NCBI GenBank assembly: GCA_030762935.1
Contig: CM060892.1
Location: 85,566,827 to 85,630,826, forward strand
Length of the DNA: 64,000 nt
Direction of reading: 5' to 3'
From: Hymenopus coronatus
Lineage: Eukaryota > Arthropoda > Insecta > Mantodea > Hymenopodidae
In this document: positions 1-11,990 of the stretch, piece by piece
Position numbering within the stretch: the stretch's first letter is position 1
Layout: each line of letters opens with the position of its first letter
Notes under the pieces: generated by a model
What the model was told of the DNA's origin: nothing
Databases searched by the model: none
What the model saw: the letters and a program-made list of their open reading frames with translations, nothing else
Made by a program: the position numbers and the translations under genes

Positions 1-654
1 AAAATTTTTGTGTTACATGATTATGTGGTTTTAGTATAAATCAAATGAATATCCGGAGAAGTAATATCTAGTTTTATTTGCCTTATGCCGAAACCCTATT
101 GCTACTATTTTATCCTTATTTATAATTTAGTTTAGGGTAAAAAGTATATCAGAGGCATTGCCATTGCTCTTTTAATCAGAAATGTGTGTTTAAAAGTTTT
201 TAAGAAACCTCATCGGTGAAATTTTGCCCAGAAGTGGTCAAAAACTCTGTTTTCAGCGCTTCTGTTTGCACTTTCTAGAGTAATATTGTTTTCAACCTTG
301 CAGTAGCTAAGACGTTTAGAAGTAATTACAAATTTCAAGATGGTGCGAAATATTCAGCCAAACTAATTAACATTTCCCAAAAACAGCCGTCATATATTTT
401 ATTATGGTCTAATAATGAAGGAAATGAATTTTGAGCCAGAAATCTTGATCTTTCATCACCTGAAGCATTTGGAAAAAGTTCAACATTAGAATTTGGAAGT
501 TTAGTAAAGAATGTCTTAATAGTGTTTTAGTGTAAATGTTCCAAATTTAATATTTTATTTGTAAAGCACATATAAATGATCACAAAAGTTTGAAGTTGTT
601 AGGTCAAGAATTGTCACTTTGGTATTTTCACTGATGGGTTGGTTATCTTAATTG
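1..654. other. AT-rich non-coding sequence
   Basis: I see no gene, tRNA or recognisable repeat. It lies upstream of the first recognised Jupiter exon, so it may be an intron or 5' flank of that gene. The missing first Jupiter coding exon was not found here. Confidence 0.4.
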
Positions 655-1100
655 TAGGCTAGACCAGGCCGTTCCAACTCTGCTTGTCTGAGCACTCGTG
701 CACACTCAACAACAAACTCTAGAGGAGAAATTATACCCAATTTCTTACTGCGTGAATGCCATAGCACAATGTTTACGCTTGCATTTGGTCACTTGAATCG
801 GCTGTAATAACGAAACTTCAGTTGGACGTCATATTCAGCTTGTTACCATTCTGGCTTAGGCGTGGAGGACCGCAGGTTCAAGTGAAGGCAGCGGTTCGAA
901 TCGAGTCCATCCCTGATCGCGGTGGCTTGTAGCTGCATAAATAAATATATCGAGTCAAACAGAACGGGAAAATGAGAGGGGGGCGAGAAGCTGGCGATCG
1001 ACGTTCCAGACGCACAGAAACAAATGAAAGCAATTGTATGGCGCATAAATAAAACTATCTGAGGTTCATTGAACTCTTCTTATTGCATAATGACTCACAA
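655..1100. repeat. Possible dispersed repeat with a tRNA-like B box
   Basis: This stretch is clearly GC-richer than its flanks. It contains a GGTTCGAATC sequence (near 893-903) that looks like a pol III B box, followed by sequence of SINE-body character. No second copy was found in the window, so the boundaries and the repeat status are tentative. Confidence 0.3.
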
Positions 1101-1537
1101 TCCAGGCTTGCTGATCAGTAGGCGAGCTCTATTTTCACTGACCTACTGCTGCCGTTAAATGTCCTCATAGTGGCAATAAATTACGATTTGGGAATGTTGT
1201 GTATCAACCAGTCGGCCAGATATGGTAGGCGCATGACTCAATACCGGATATCAAAACGTGGGTAAATGTGTGGAGAAGAATGCTGCACCCAAATGCAGCT
1301 GGTAGAACGTGGCTGTTTTTTATGGTATAGACGTAAAAGACATGTGGTCCTTGTTTAAGTTCCTGTTTCTAGTTGACGGACCTGAGATCTTGATAGCACA
1401 ACGCTCATGCGTCAACAAAGAAATATTAGCTTGTACTGTATGCTATTGCTAATTTTGGAAACTAAACACTATGGTTAACCCACTCTTATGTACTGCCTAC
1501 TTCATCTAAACGGAAAATAATTTCTTATTTTTACTTT

Positions 1538-1885
1538 CTCTACTATGAATGAGTAGATAGAAAAATTATTGCATTCCGCCCAAAAATCCGATACCGAAAT
1601 GTCAACAGAAATGATTTGAGGATCCCTCCTATCTAGAATCTAAAAAAGAGCATTTTTAGATAAAGGTCCCCGCGCGCAGGTATGAACTCAAGAGCCAGAT
1701 TAATATTTATATTTCTAATAAATAATATACTTTTCAAATTGCTACACAAATATTCTCAAAAAAATCCCCATCTCCAACTACCGTTTACAAGGAACATTTT
1801 TCGAAACTTTTGATTTTCTCAAAAATAGCTTTAACGGTTTTGAAATATTCCTAGAATTCTTTTTATGCTACTTCAGTTTCGAAAC
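1538..1885 (-). repeat. Partial copy of the inverted-repeat element (IRE) family
   Basis: It matches, in reverse orientation, the inner part of the family best seen at 38861-39808. Shared landmarks are the tactttctcta start, the region of ttgcattccgcccaaaaat, and a block around ccatctccaactaccgtttac followed by ttgattttctcaaaaat. It is diverged and lacks the outer terminal repeat. Confidence 0.55.
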
Positions 1886-3160
1886 CATTGTGCTTAATTG
1901 AAGTCATCAGTCATTTAGGGAGAAAAACATTTCCCAATTCCTCTGGTGCTTCTTTTCATAAGTTAGGCATTTAATCACTATCAAATTAATTCACATAAAA
2001 ATAAATCTATCATGAATTGTCTAGGAATGGTCTGTGAAGTCCATCTCATTCGGCGGAAATTTTGTATAACATATAGTGCTATACATAAAGCAATTAACGA
2101 AAATTCATTGCACAAACATGTAGGTATCTTTAACACACAATTTACTCCAAATAACATTTTTCTTTTTCTTTATTTCTTTTTTTTTCTACTCTCCTGCAGG
2201 AGCCATTTCAGAGATATCTGTTACTTATTCAAATTGTTCAACACTGTGATTCTTTTAAAATCCTCTCAATTTTCCGAGGTTTCTCATGATTGCTTGTAAG
2301 GGGTATGGAATTTTAAGACCAGCACATACTGCCCAGTTATTAAACATTTGACTATTGCTATTCCTGCTTTGGGGGTGGGGGTTAATGTCCTTTAACCTCT
2401 AGGTCATATTGAACAATGCATGAAATGGGTGAAATGATGCTTAAATGTGTTCAGGGTCTATAGAACTTAACCAATTTTTTGACATTTGTCTTTTCGAGTT
2501 TTAGGGAAAATCCCAGGGGGTAACTCACCCTGAGTTTCAAACTCTGAATCTTTTGAAAGTGTATCAGACATGCTACCACCACATTACAGTGGTAATGTGT
2601 AATGTAACTATTTTTACATTTTATCTTGATTAAAATGAAATAGGTAGGAAAAATAATCTTTCATAGAAATAGCTACTATTAAACATTACAGCTTAGAGAA
2701 AGTATGTGGATGTAAAAATCAGATTATTTTCTTCATTATTGTAGAAAAGGACATAAGCTTAAATTAACAGTAGTATTCAACCTACCATTACAGGGTCCAC
2801 ATGGCCAAATTTACAAATATTTGTTCCAGTATCCCAAAAATGGTAAAAAGTCTTAACCAGATTGAATTATTTTCTTGCTTAATGCATATACAAAACAGGT
2901 ATACACTTAGTGGCATGGGAGTAATTGTGGCTTTCCTGCTATGGACCCAGTTTCAAATCTTGGTTGGGACAAGTTGCCTGTCAGAAGCTTTTATTCACAG
3001 ATATTTTTCTGTGTTAGCTCAAGTGCTTAAATTGGTATATTATGTCCAAATGTGTGCATACACTGAAAGAGAATTGAGTGGAAAATAGGTGCAAAAAGTC
3101 TTAACCATTGAAGGGAAAATTGAATATTTTAATTTATGGACATTCTATAATTACTAAGCT
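1886..3160. other. Non-coding, no recognised element
   Basis: AT-rich sequence with scattered short ORFs that show no similarity I recognise. Probably Jupiter intron or upstream flank. Confidence 0.4.
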
Positions 3161-3164
3161 TCAT

Positions 3165-3450
3165 ACTGTCCCATTCAATATTGGGCATGAAAAGACCGAA
3201 AGTTTTGCTCAGAGGTCTCTTTCAGGCTTGAGGTTCTTTTACATGCTGTAAATCTGTGACACAAGACCATCAGTTTTACTTCCCTTTCAAAGGAAGCTAT
3301 GCTAAGAATTGTTAAGCCCAAAAAAATGCATCACCCTACCAGAGCCTCAGGAATTGGAGGCTAGCATGGTACCCCTACACTATGGAGGACATGGCTGTGG
3401 TGTGCATTTCTTAGATGTGTAAATTAGATACACTTAAAACAAAAAATGAA
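3165..3450 (-). repeat. SINE-II copy (tRNA-derived), reverse orientation
   Basis: Read on the minus strand it shares with the copies at 12830-13065 and 28535-28806 the blocks GAAGTAAAactga, cataaaagaacctcaagcctga, agaggtctctgagcaaaa and catgcccaatattgaatggga. The tRNA-like head at the 3420-3340 side is degraded. The four copies in the window define a family. Confidence 0.65.
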
Positions 3451-3989
3451 GATAAAAAGGTCAGGGAAACGGAAAAAAGAAAATAAGAAATTAGTAAGTA
3501 ATTTTTGGTTTCCAATATCATTTGTGCATTCATTCATCAGCCAGTATCACCTTTACTGCTAAGAATTTAGAAAGAATATGGCTGAATGTGCATCTCATTG
3601 GTGACAAATATTTTTTAAGAGATTCAGAATTGATATAATTGCTTTCAATGTTATATTTTTAGACAAGTGTTATTCTATTTCCTTTCCAAGCCCAGCAGGT
3701 GTAGAGGTATTTACAAAAATTGTAATAATGTATTGCAAAAAGTCTGTAAAGTTAGGAAGTACAATTACCTTAGACTGTTAGAAATATAAAGTAGTACTTG
3801 TTCATTTAGTGATATTATATAATTCATCAAATACAGAATATGAAATGAGCCACAAATGTATCCTGTTAAATTTTGGAAAATTTTAAATAGATTTAAAGTG
3901 AGTGTGTAGAAAGTTTTTTTTTTTTTTTCTATCCTTACTAGTGAGCAAATAATAAAATTCTTTCTGTATGAAGATGTCTTCACACTTGC

Positions 3990-4223
3990 AAACTATTCCC
4001 AGATTTTCAATACCTATATACATTTTGTCAGGTAAATATCTAAAATATATGGTATATTAATCAAAATCATTACAGCCATTTTTAAGAAATTACAAAATGA
4101 TAAATATTGCACCAAAAGAATTTTGGGGGAGGGGGTTCTTGAAAATATTAATGTCACATCTTTGAAATGTGCTGAACTTAAATACCATGTTTTGTATTTA
4201 TACAACTTACATTTTTAGTGTGC

Positions 4224-4302
<79 letters not shown>

Positions 4303-4430
4303 CACCTTTTTCAAAAAATTGTTTCCTTTTTTAGTTCAAGTGCCTCAGAGTCTGTATTTGTGGTAAAATCTCCAATCAAAAGATTGGGTGAAATACAATA
4401 CTTCCTCTACCTACATAAATGGTTAGAAAA
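3990..4430 (+). repeat. Partial IRE family copy interrupted by a (TC)n tract
   Basis: It shares with the other plus-oriented copies the order: ggtaaatatctaaa, attaatcaaaatcattacagccatttttaagaaa, gggggttcttgaaaat, ctgaacttaaatacc, then after the TC tract ggtgaaatacaatacttcctcta. The TC tract replaces the short pyrimidine or CA stretch found at this place in other copies. Confidence 0.6.
4227..4300. repeat. (TC)n microsatellite, about 37 units
   Basis: An uninterrupted TC dinucleotide run lies inside an IRE copy. The equivalent site in the copies near 7660 and 20505 holds short CA or GC alternating sequence, so this is a local expansion of a simple-sequence seed within the repeat. Confidence 0.95.
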
Positions 4431-5173
4431 AGTAAAAAGATGAGAGATCCAATAGCCATTCATATCATCCAAGGGATTAAGTTATTGAACAGAATCAACT
4501 TTTAGCAACGGCTCTCATTTATCATCAAAGCATAAAAGACCTTCAAGAAAGAAAATGGTAGCTAGAAATTATCTTTGTCTTTGGTGCATTCAGTAGGTTG
4601 CAATAAATAGCTAAGATCAGGTGAAGTGTATCATCATTGCTGTGCTGGAAAATTTGTCATTACAAAGAGTGTTTTAACATCTTGCAATAAAACCAGAAAA
4701 TCTTCTTGTTATAAACTTTTATTGATAAAATAAGAGTTGCATACTTGAACAATGCACCTGCAATTATGGCATACATTAATTAACTAAGGAAGGCTCAGAA
4801 GTTAAAGATGCAAATTACTTAAAAAGGATCTAATAATAGGGAGGGGGGATTTAAAAAGATTCAAATTGATAGTTTTAATAATCTTATCCATTATTGCCTA
4901 AAGGGGACATTCATTATTTTGCATAAAATTGTTATTTAGGGATTCTGAGGTATATATTGCAATGATGTACAATTGCCATTCTTTGAAATGAAGTTAACAT
5001 TTTCGCTTAAAAAATAAAACATTCTGGTGGTAGGGATTATACAGTGATATTTTAGATCTAAATTGTGATAAATTATGTTGTATGCCCAATGGAGGAGCAG
5101 TAAAAATCTAGTCAAGAAGGCAAAGTTGCAAAGCAAAGAAACCTGTAAGGTTTACTTTATGTAAAAATAAAAA

Positions 5174-5324
5174 GTAATTTAAAAAAGTATAGAAAGAAAA
5201 AATAGGTCAGATAAAACTGTAATTTCATGGCATTCACTGACTCAAAATGAACAGGCATGTTCGGCCTCATCTTACTCTACTCATGAAGAAAAGGGTATTC
5301 TCTCGACATCAGAGCCACAACCAT
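5174..5324 (+). repeat. Left arm of a 151-bp near-perfect inverted repeat
   Basis: The reverse complement of this arm occurs at 7148-7298 with the same length and only two mismatches (149/151). The two arms flank the Jupiter exon at 5559-5941, with an intervening loop of 1,823 bp. In a nascent transcript they could pair into a long duplex. No protein or known RNA family was recognised in the arm. Confidence 0.95.
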
Positions 5325-5558
5325 TAGATATTCTATTGCTTGGAAGATTATTTTGGTAAAGGTGATTTTATAGAGTTAACTACACAAAGATCTATCAGGA
5401 TTAATAAAACTACTGTTTTTAATGTATTAATTTGTTTAGAGTTACTTTGTCATTATTGCAAAATCTGTTTCCATTGAACTGTTGCATATATCTTGCATAC
5501 TTTTATAAGTAAAATTACCAATGAATTAGATCTAATGTGCTATTTTATATTGTTACAG

Positions 5559-5941
5559 AGTGCTGAAGCCTCCAGGCGGTGGCACCAGTGACATCTTCGG
5601 CCGACCTGAGACAGTGGAGCAGTCACCAAGAAGGAGCCGTCCTGTAAATCACCTGCAGTCGTCCCTGTTTACTGCAGAAACCAATGGAACTACAGCAGAG
5701 CCACCTAGCACACCACGCAACAAGCCTGGTAATGATTCCTACGTCCGCCTCTTCGGCCCTAACGAAGATCGTCCCCCTTCCACCACAAAATGCAACTATC
5801 TCAAAAGTAGCATTCCATTCGGACTCGCATCAACAGTAGGAGAATCAATGTCTTCTAATTCTTCTTCCAATGCAGACAGTCCTAATTCCAGCACAACAGA
5901 TGGCTCGGTAGCAGTGAACGGAGGACATTCTACACCTCAAG
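5559..5941 (+). CDS. Jupiter: Jupiter microtubule-associated protein, internal coding exon
   Basis: The exon encodes about 127 codons beginning R-VLKPPGGGTSDIFGRPE, the signature PPGG motif of the Jupiter/HN1 (JPT) family. It continues through a Ser/Pro/Thr/Asn-rich, low-complexity region (for example DSYVRLFGPNEDRPPS) and ends at HSTPQ. It starts after a tgttacag acceptor with the last base of an Arg codon (phase 2) and ends at CAAG|GTAAAA, phase 1. The downstream exons at 11537 and 18200 continue in frame. Jupiter proteins of flies bind microtubules and are largely disordered, which fits the composition. The exon with the start codon was not found and may lie before the window. The reading frame runs on to 6012 if the intron is retained. 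Family assignment is confident; full isoform structure is unknown. Confidence 0.88.
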
Positions 5942-6791
5942 GTAAAACATGTTCCACTGTCACTCAGATTAACCAATTGTTCTCTCTTGGCATACAACCA
6001 CCAAAAGAATAAGAGCTTAGTTCTTGAATGTTTCCCATCACATGGATAGAACACATTGCATATCTGATTAAGCTAATTAGAGAGAAAAATAAGATTAAGA
6101 ACTTGGTGACTATTTTTTGAACTAAATATCTTAGTTCAAAAGTTTTTTGTGGTTTCCTTATGGTATCTGAATTTTGCTGTAATATTAAAGAAAAAATAAC
6201 TGTTCCTTTGAAGAGTTTGGCAATCTGATGATTTTAAATTAGGTGAAATAGCTCAGATAATGTTCAGAAGCCCTTCTATAATGCTTATAGCAGTACATCA
6301 TCATAGAATTAGAATTTTTTTGGTTATGTTTTTGAAAAAAAAGTTATTTTTTATTCAATATGTTGCAGTAGAGATAGTTGAAATAGAACAACATTGTATT
6401 TTTATTCCCTTATATGGCTATGCTATCTTATCCTTATGCCTGTCTTTGGGCAGTTTTTCATAGAAAACGTTGTTCCTAATGTTGTAATTTACCAAAATGA
6501 TATATGTTATAAAAGATATTGTTATCATTTACAAATTAGAAATGGGCCTGCTCTACTGGTAGGTAAGAAGTGTTGAAATTTTTACGTTCACTTAAATGCT
6601 TTAGGACTAATAAACAAAGCTCCAAAGAGCAGAGTTATATTCATTTAATGGGAAATACAATGGAAGTGAAATAAATATGCAGAATTCAGTATCCTATTCC
6701 TCTGGTTAAGCAACCCTCCAAAAATATTTGTTTATTTATTAATACTAAGTTTCTATCTTGCTCTAGTATAATAATCAGGTTTGTATACAAT
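5942..6791. other. Jupiter intron, no recognised element
   Basis: AT-rich intronic sequence between the donor at 5942 and the IRE copy starting near 6792. No coding similarity seen. Confidence 0.5.
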
Positions 6792-7732
6792 AAAAATCTG
6801 ATGTGTTCCATTCACATGACTTTCTCTAGTGGTTCCACATATAAACTATTCTTAACAAAAGATTATTCTTTTATCTTTATTATGGTAATCAAGATAAATA
6901 TTAGCAGAATTGGCTGTATTTGTTTCTTTGTGAGCAGAAGGGAAATATGGGAGTATACTAGGCTAAAGTGATAGTCATTAAGTGCTGATCATTATTTGAA
7001 ACAATACTGATAGAAGTTCAGTTTGCTTTGGAAGATCAACAGTAAAATTAGAGATCTGAAACAAAAGGAGACTTCCTGTTTGAGGAGCACTAACATAGTT
7101 TAAAATTGAAGCCATTAACAAGGAATATCTCAAACGGTCAACTGTACATGGTTGTGGCTCTGATATCGAGAGAATACCCTTTTCTTCATGAGTAGAGTAA
7201 GATGAGGCCGAACATGCCTGTTCATTTTGAGTCAGTGAATGCCATGAAATTACAGCTTTATCTGACCTATTTTTTCTTTCTATACTTTTTTAAATTACAT
7301 GGTGTGTTTTAACAAGATCTACATTTTTGTGTAGTGAGTTTTTGTGCATCTGTGATGGTTTAACCATTATACAAAATTTAGCAAAATTCATCCAGAATAA
7401 AAAGGTCTTTAGAATCTATTTCCAGAAAATTCAAAATATACATTTTATTTGTAGTGTAAACATCTTTACCATACAGTATTTGAATCAAAATCGTTATAAC
7501 CATTTTTGAGAAAAACAAACTTTTCAAAAATTTTTCCATGTAAGTGTATTTTGTGGTGGGGGATTTTCTTGAAAATCTTCGTGTTGCATCCTTGGAGGAT
7601 AACCAAACATAAATATCAAGTTTACTATTTAATGCTCTTTTCATTTTTGAGCTATACTGTACACACATGCACACACACTTTTTTGGACTCGGGGAACCTC
7701 AAAATATATATTTCCGGTGAAATCTTGACATA
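6792..7732 (+). repeat. IRE family copy carrying the right inverted-repeat arm
   Basis: It begins with the family terminus AAAAATCTGATGTGTTCCAT, as do the copies at 19802 and 38861. It then follows the family order: agataaatattagcaga, taaagtgatagtc, gagatctacattttt, tttgtgtagtg, ccagaataaaaaggtctt, gttataaccatttttgag, gggattttcttgaaaatc. It ends early in the region of ggtgaaatctt and lacks the right terminus. Between the gtcaactgtac and tgtgttttaac blocks it holds the 151-bp arm (7148-7298), which the other copies lack. Confidence 0.75.
7148..7298 (-). repeat. Right arm of the 151-bp inverted repeat
   Basis: Reverse complement of 5174-5324 with two substitutions. It sits inside an IRE copy at a place where the copies at 20125 and 39205 have only about 30 bp of unrelated sequence. 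It is therefore a later insertion or templated copy, much less diverged than its host repeat. Confidence 0.95.
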
Positions 7733-9175
7733 ATAGCAATTACTATATGACATTATTCATATCAAATTTAGAGCACATTTTTCAAAAGGTGCATTATATC
7801 ATTAAAATACACAGTGTATATGCAATTTAGAGTGCTTATTGTAACTGTTCATCCAAATAAGAAAATTGAGGTAAGTTGTGAAGAGCAGCTTAAGCTATGA
7901 GATGAGATTTTACTTGCAACACACTGCCTGAAACATTGCTATAGCTCTCAAACATTACATCCCCAGTTATAATTGAACCTGCACAAAATGAAAGTCATTC
8001 CCTTGACTCTGAGCATTTATTTCACTTCCAATAAAAGACAATTTGATAATAAACATGTTACTGAGTTTCTAATAATTATTACATGGTTAAATATCTTCTG
8101 TGATCACTCACATGTATTTTGAGTTTGATTTGCAGTGGGACAGTTTTGGTGAGTGAAGTTTAACTTGCATTTAAAGGTAGTGAGGAGGTTGCTAGTGTGA
8201 TTGCAATAGATTAATCATAACAGTGGTTGGATATTAAGTGCACCTATTTAGAACCAAGAGAGATTTGAGATATTTGTGTTCATATAGATTTCCATTAGTG
8301 CATTCATAAGTCTGCTTTGAGTTTTTAGGACTTTTAGTGCTTTAGTTATATGCACAAGAAACTGAATTATTGATTGATTAAATCTATCAACTGGAGACAG
8401 ATGTATAGCATTTGTAAAGTATTCGGATAACAACCAATCCTATAACAAAACTTGCTTATCTGTTGATAGCCTAAGTTATTGCATTTAATGTAATAATATC
8501 CAATTGTATGGTCAGTAGCCCTATATTAAAAGTCATACTCAACATTTGACCTTTAGAAATAATTAGAAGAAATAAACTTGAGGTTAAACATTGCATGTAA
8601 AATCTTGCCTTTTTTTAATTGGCCTGTTTTCCTAGTTAACTGTTTCAGTCAAAATGATAATCATAATATCAAACGTTAACACAGTAAACCAATAAAATAT
8701 TTAAGTTTTGAAATCATAAATAGGGTAAGATGTATGCTACAGTTTTACTGTGCACTTATAGAAACAGTAAGAAATTTATGCAAACTACATTAAAGAATAT
8801 CTCGTAGCTATAAAAGTATCAGTGTAATGTAATGAGTATATTTCTATAACTTAAAATGAAGAGCACAAAAAACATATGGAAGTGAGATCTAATTCTTAAC
8901 CTGGAAGTTCTGAATTTGATTAATTTCCCTTGCTCCAGACTGAAATCTATCATTCCCTGCCATATACAAGTGCCTAGCATGAAATATTTACAGATCCTTT
9001 TATTTTTGTGTCAGCATTTAAATGCTTCAAAATAGTGGGACCACTCAAAAAGTTTTCCACAGTTCACTTAGTAATCTAAAGTATTTCAATGTTGAAACTG
9101 GCTAGATGTGATGCAACATCTATGGAGCAAACAGTCCCAATACATTTGTTTTTCAAGATAAATTGTTATGAAGTA
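7733..9175. other. Jupiter intron, no recognised element
   Basis: AT-rich intronic sequence. No gene, RNA or clear repeat recognised. Confidence 0.45.
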
Positions 9176-9179
9176 TCAA

Positions 9180-9560
9180 AAGAGTGCAGACTGATGTGGT
9201 TGAATGGTCAGCATGCTAACTTAACTCAGAGGTCCTAGATTCGATTTCTGGCTGAAGCAGATGGATTTTCCTTTGATTTAAACATTCCCTAACTTGACAA
9301 GAGTCTAAAGTGTGCTTGTAGCAGTTAACATAAGCTTAGGTTGCGGGGTCAAACTTGAGAGAGGGTGATGGATATTTTTACACATAAAACTCCATAGCAT
9401 GCTTCTTTCAGAGGGGAAGTAAAGCTGTTGGTTCTATGTAATGTTTATTTGCACATAAAAGAACCTCATCTTGAAATAAAAGGTCTCTGGGCTAAATTAT
9501 GCCAGTTTCACATTCACAAGGTATGATTTTGTACATCTATGGGTGATGTTAATCCCTCAT
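9180..9560 (+). repeat. SINE-II copy, composite
   Basis: A tRNA-like head (tggttgaatggtcagcatgctaac, then agattcgatttctgg) lies at about 9195-9250. A second partial head (ggttgcggggtcaaact) follows, then the family body: ggggaagtaaagctgttgg, gcacataaaagaacctc, aaaaggtctctgggctaaatt. The doubled head suggests a SINE inserted in a SINE, or a dimer. Confidence 0.55.
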
Positions 9561-11536
9561 CACCAAAAATGCATAATGACAAACTCATAAACCAGAAATT
9601 TCATTGATTGAGAAACCATTAGCGGAGGGCCAGGCTCAACATTGGGCTGTGGTAATGTAGTAGATTGAAACTGCTTATGTTCTAAGTCCATAAAGTGACC
9701 TCCCAAAAAAATACAAAAAGACAATGTTAGATAATGGTTTGTTGGAAGAACTCAGGAATGAAACCATCCAAATTAGCAAACTACTCAAAAATGGGGGTAA
9801 AATATTACTCTTACACAAGATAACATTTGTTCATTATTTATATTTCTTATTTTATATTTTTAAAATATAGTTTCATGCTTACCATAGCTGCAAAGTAAAT
9901 ATTTTCATTACTGCAACACATTGTTAAAGTATGTTTTCTAGAGGTATATAACTTGAATGTTTTGTTGCATTATCTTGACTTGGATAGCATGTTGTTCATA
10001 CAGAAATATTATATTGGAGTGAATACAAGCAGACATCCTGAATGTGTATAATGGAACTCTTGCACTATGAGCACACACATCTCTGTATGGTTATGCTGAT
10101 TAGACAGTGGGATTTTATACTGTTTTTTTCTTAATGTTAAATTTGCTACCTGTTGAGTAGGTTGCTGGTGCTGAAAGTGAGTGAGTATGGATTATATGTA
10201 AGTCTCACTGCTTTACTGGTCCAAATAGTTTTGCTTGCCTCTCTTGTATTATGGTGATGGTTGTGATGGTGACAGTTCAGAAACTTCTGCAGTTTCCTTT
10301 TAATTGATGTTCAGCTGGTATTCTTAGTTGGCAAATATTTCTTAAACTTTAATGCTTTGTAATTCTAATTCTTTAAGTATAAACAATTTTTGCATCTTGA
10401 AAATATGAAACAGTAGTCAATTAATTAATCTTTTAAATTAAAAGCAACATACATTTGACCATTTAAATCAGAATAAAATCCTAATAACACGCAGTGTATG
10501 GCATAACTGCACAAGTGATTAATTTTGTTTACCAGTCATATGGCTTTAATTGTTATTGGGTTTGATGTTTACCAACTCTATGAAAATGCATATTGAGAAT
10601 ATTTTAGAGCTAATAGTTTGAAAAGCATGTCTTCTATTTTATAATAGCTGCAAATATACATTGTATTTACATGACAGTATTTATGTTCCATAAATGGTTG
10701 TCTCAAATGTGGACAAAAGAAAAGACCTGCTAAAATAACATTTCTACTTACAAATTCTTTACTTTGCAATACTAAACAACTAAAAAAGCTTGGAACATGT
10801 GCATATAAAAATCTTGGTTATGTAATAGCTAACATTTTGAAAATTGCAAACATAAAAATATCATTGCATGATTAGGGCATTTTTTTTTTTGTAACAATTG
10901 TTGTCTTTGCTTTTATGATGTTCTTCAGCTTTGTCATTTATACAAGATTCCTGCATGCGAAGTCTTGAGTAAAATGTATTTAACCTATAACACTCCCAAC
11001 ATATTTTTAAAAAAAAAAAAGAAAAAAGGCAATTTTTAATGCCTTGCTTATGAATTCAGCAAGGAATAAATAAAAACATATATATTCACACATAGGAATC
11101 CTGTATTGCAGGAATGATAGTAATAAAAGCCAATAATCAGAAATTTTAACTATTACAATATGCAAATGCATTTACATTTAGTTTCCGTATATAAGTAAAC
11201 CACCATTAGAAATGAACTAATTATTTTATTACAGTCTTTAATAAGCTAAAGTTTTTTTGTACTATCAAGTTCACCTGTAGCATGTTGATAAAGAAATCTG
11301 TGATCAAAGAAATTTATGATATATTAGATTATGATCATTGCCCATTGCGGGGATAATACATGAAGATTGCAGTTAAAACAAAGGAAAATTATGCAGATGA
11401 ACAATCTTTGCACAAAAATAGCTTTTCATTTAGACATGGTGTTGGAAGTGTTGCATTGAATTTAGAAGTTCCTAACTCCTAGTCGTATTATCTGCATGCC
11501 TTCTTTGGTTATGGTGTTGCATGCGGTTGGTTCCAG
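9561..11536. other. Jupiter intron, no recognised element
   Basis: AT-rich intronic sequence with homopolymer tracts (for example near 10881 and 11009). It ends in the acceptor region before 11537. No further exon recognised. Confidence 0.45.
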
Positions 11537-11608
11537 CAGCGAGACGAAATCCTGTGACCGGGGATGGTATCAGTCAACCTGCCTTGAAACGAAGTCCACG
11601 GAAAAGAG
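11537..11608 (+). CDS. Jupiter: Jupiter cassette-type exon (RRNPVTGDG)
   Basis: Joined to the phase-1 end of the previous exon it reads A-A-R-R-N-P-V-T-G-D-G-I-S-Q-P-A-L-K-R-S-P-R-K-R and ends AAAAGAG|GTAATT in phase 1. The acceptor is a tandem ttccagcag, so use of the second AG (exon start 11540) would drop one alanine codon. The exon is 72 or 69 nt with phase 1 on both sides, so it can be skipped without a frameshift. Its NPVTG motif recurs in the next exon (SNPVTGEAYTNG), supporting its reality. The basic KRSPRKR end is consistent with microtubule binding, which is inference. Confidence 0.78.
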
Positions 11609-11990
11609 GTAATTTGTGTCTGCACCAACACCAAGCTCTTCATATGCGCAAGTATTTAAGTAAATTCATACTTTTTCTGAAGCAAAATAAAAGCAAATAT
11701 AAATGTTTGAAAGCCAAAATCCTGTTGGAATTAAGCGCAATGTTATTTATGGTTCATCACTGGATTTCAGTAACTCTCATTGTATGATTCCACAACAGAA
11801 AGGTGAACCATACCTTGAATCACACTACTGTATTTGTACTTCACCTAATTGAAACAAAAATATGAAAGAAAAGTATTGCATAATTGCTTTACTAGAAATT
11901 GCACATTCCTGAGTCCTTAAATGTATTTCTTTACTGGAATTTTACTCTATGAAATCAAACTTAAAATAGTTTTATGAAGGTGATTTGATA
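11609..11990. other. Jupiter intron
   Basis: Nothing recognised before the mariner debris starting near 12000. Confidence 0.4.

Noticed and set aside
4169..4366. 65-codon ORF with a long Leu-Ser repeat
   Set aside because: The repeat is the translation of the (TC)n microsatellite; no family similarity.
5845..6054. 69-codon antisense ORF over the Jupiter exon
   Set aside because: Antisense shadow of the Jupiter exon with no similarity or splice support.
7148..7298. snRNA or snoRNA gene as the identity of the inverted arms
   Set aside because: A CTGA and a weak ATGA-like box can be found, but I see no convincing C/D, H/ACA or spliceosomal RNA features.
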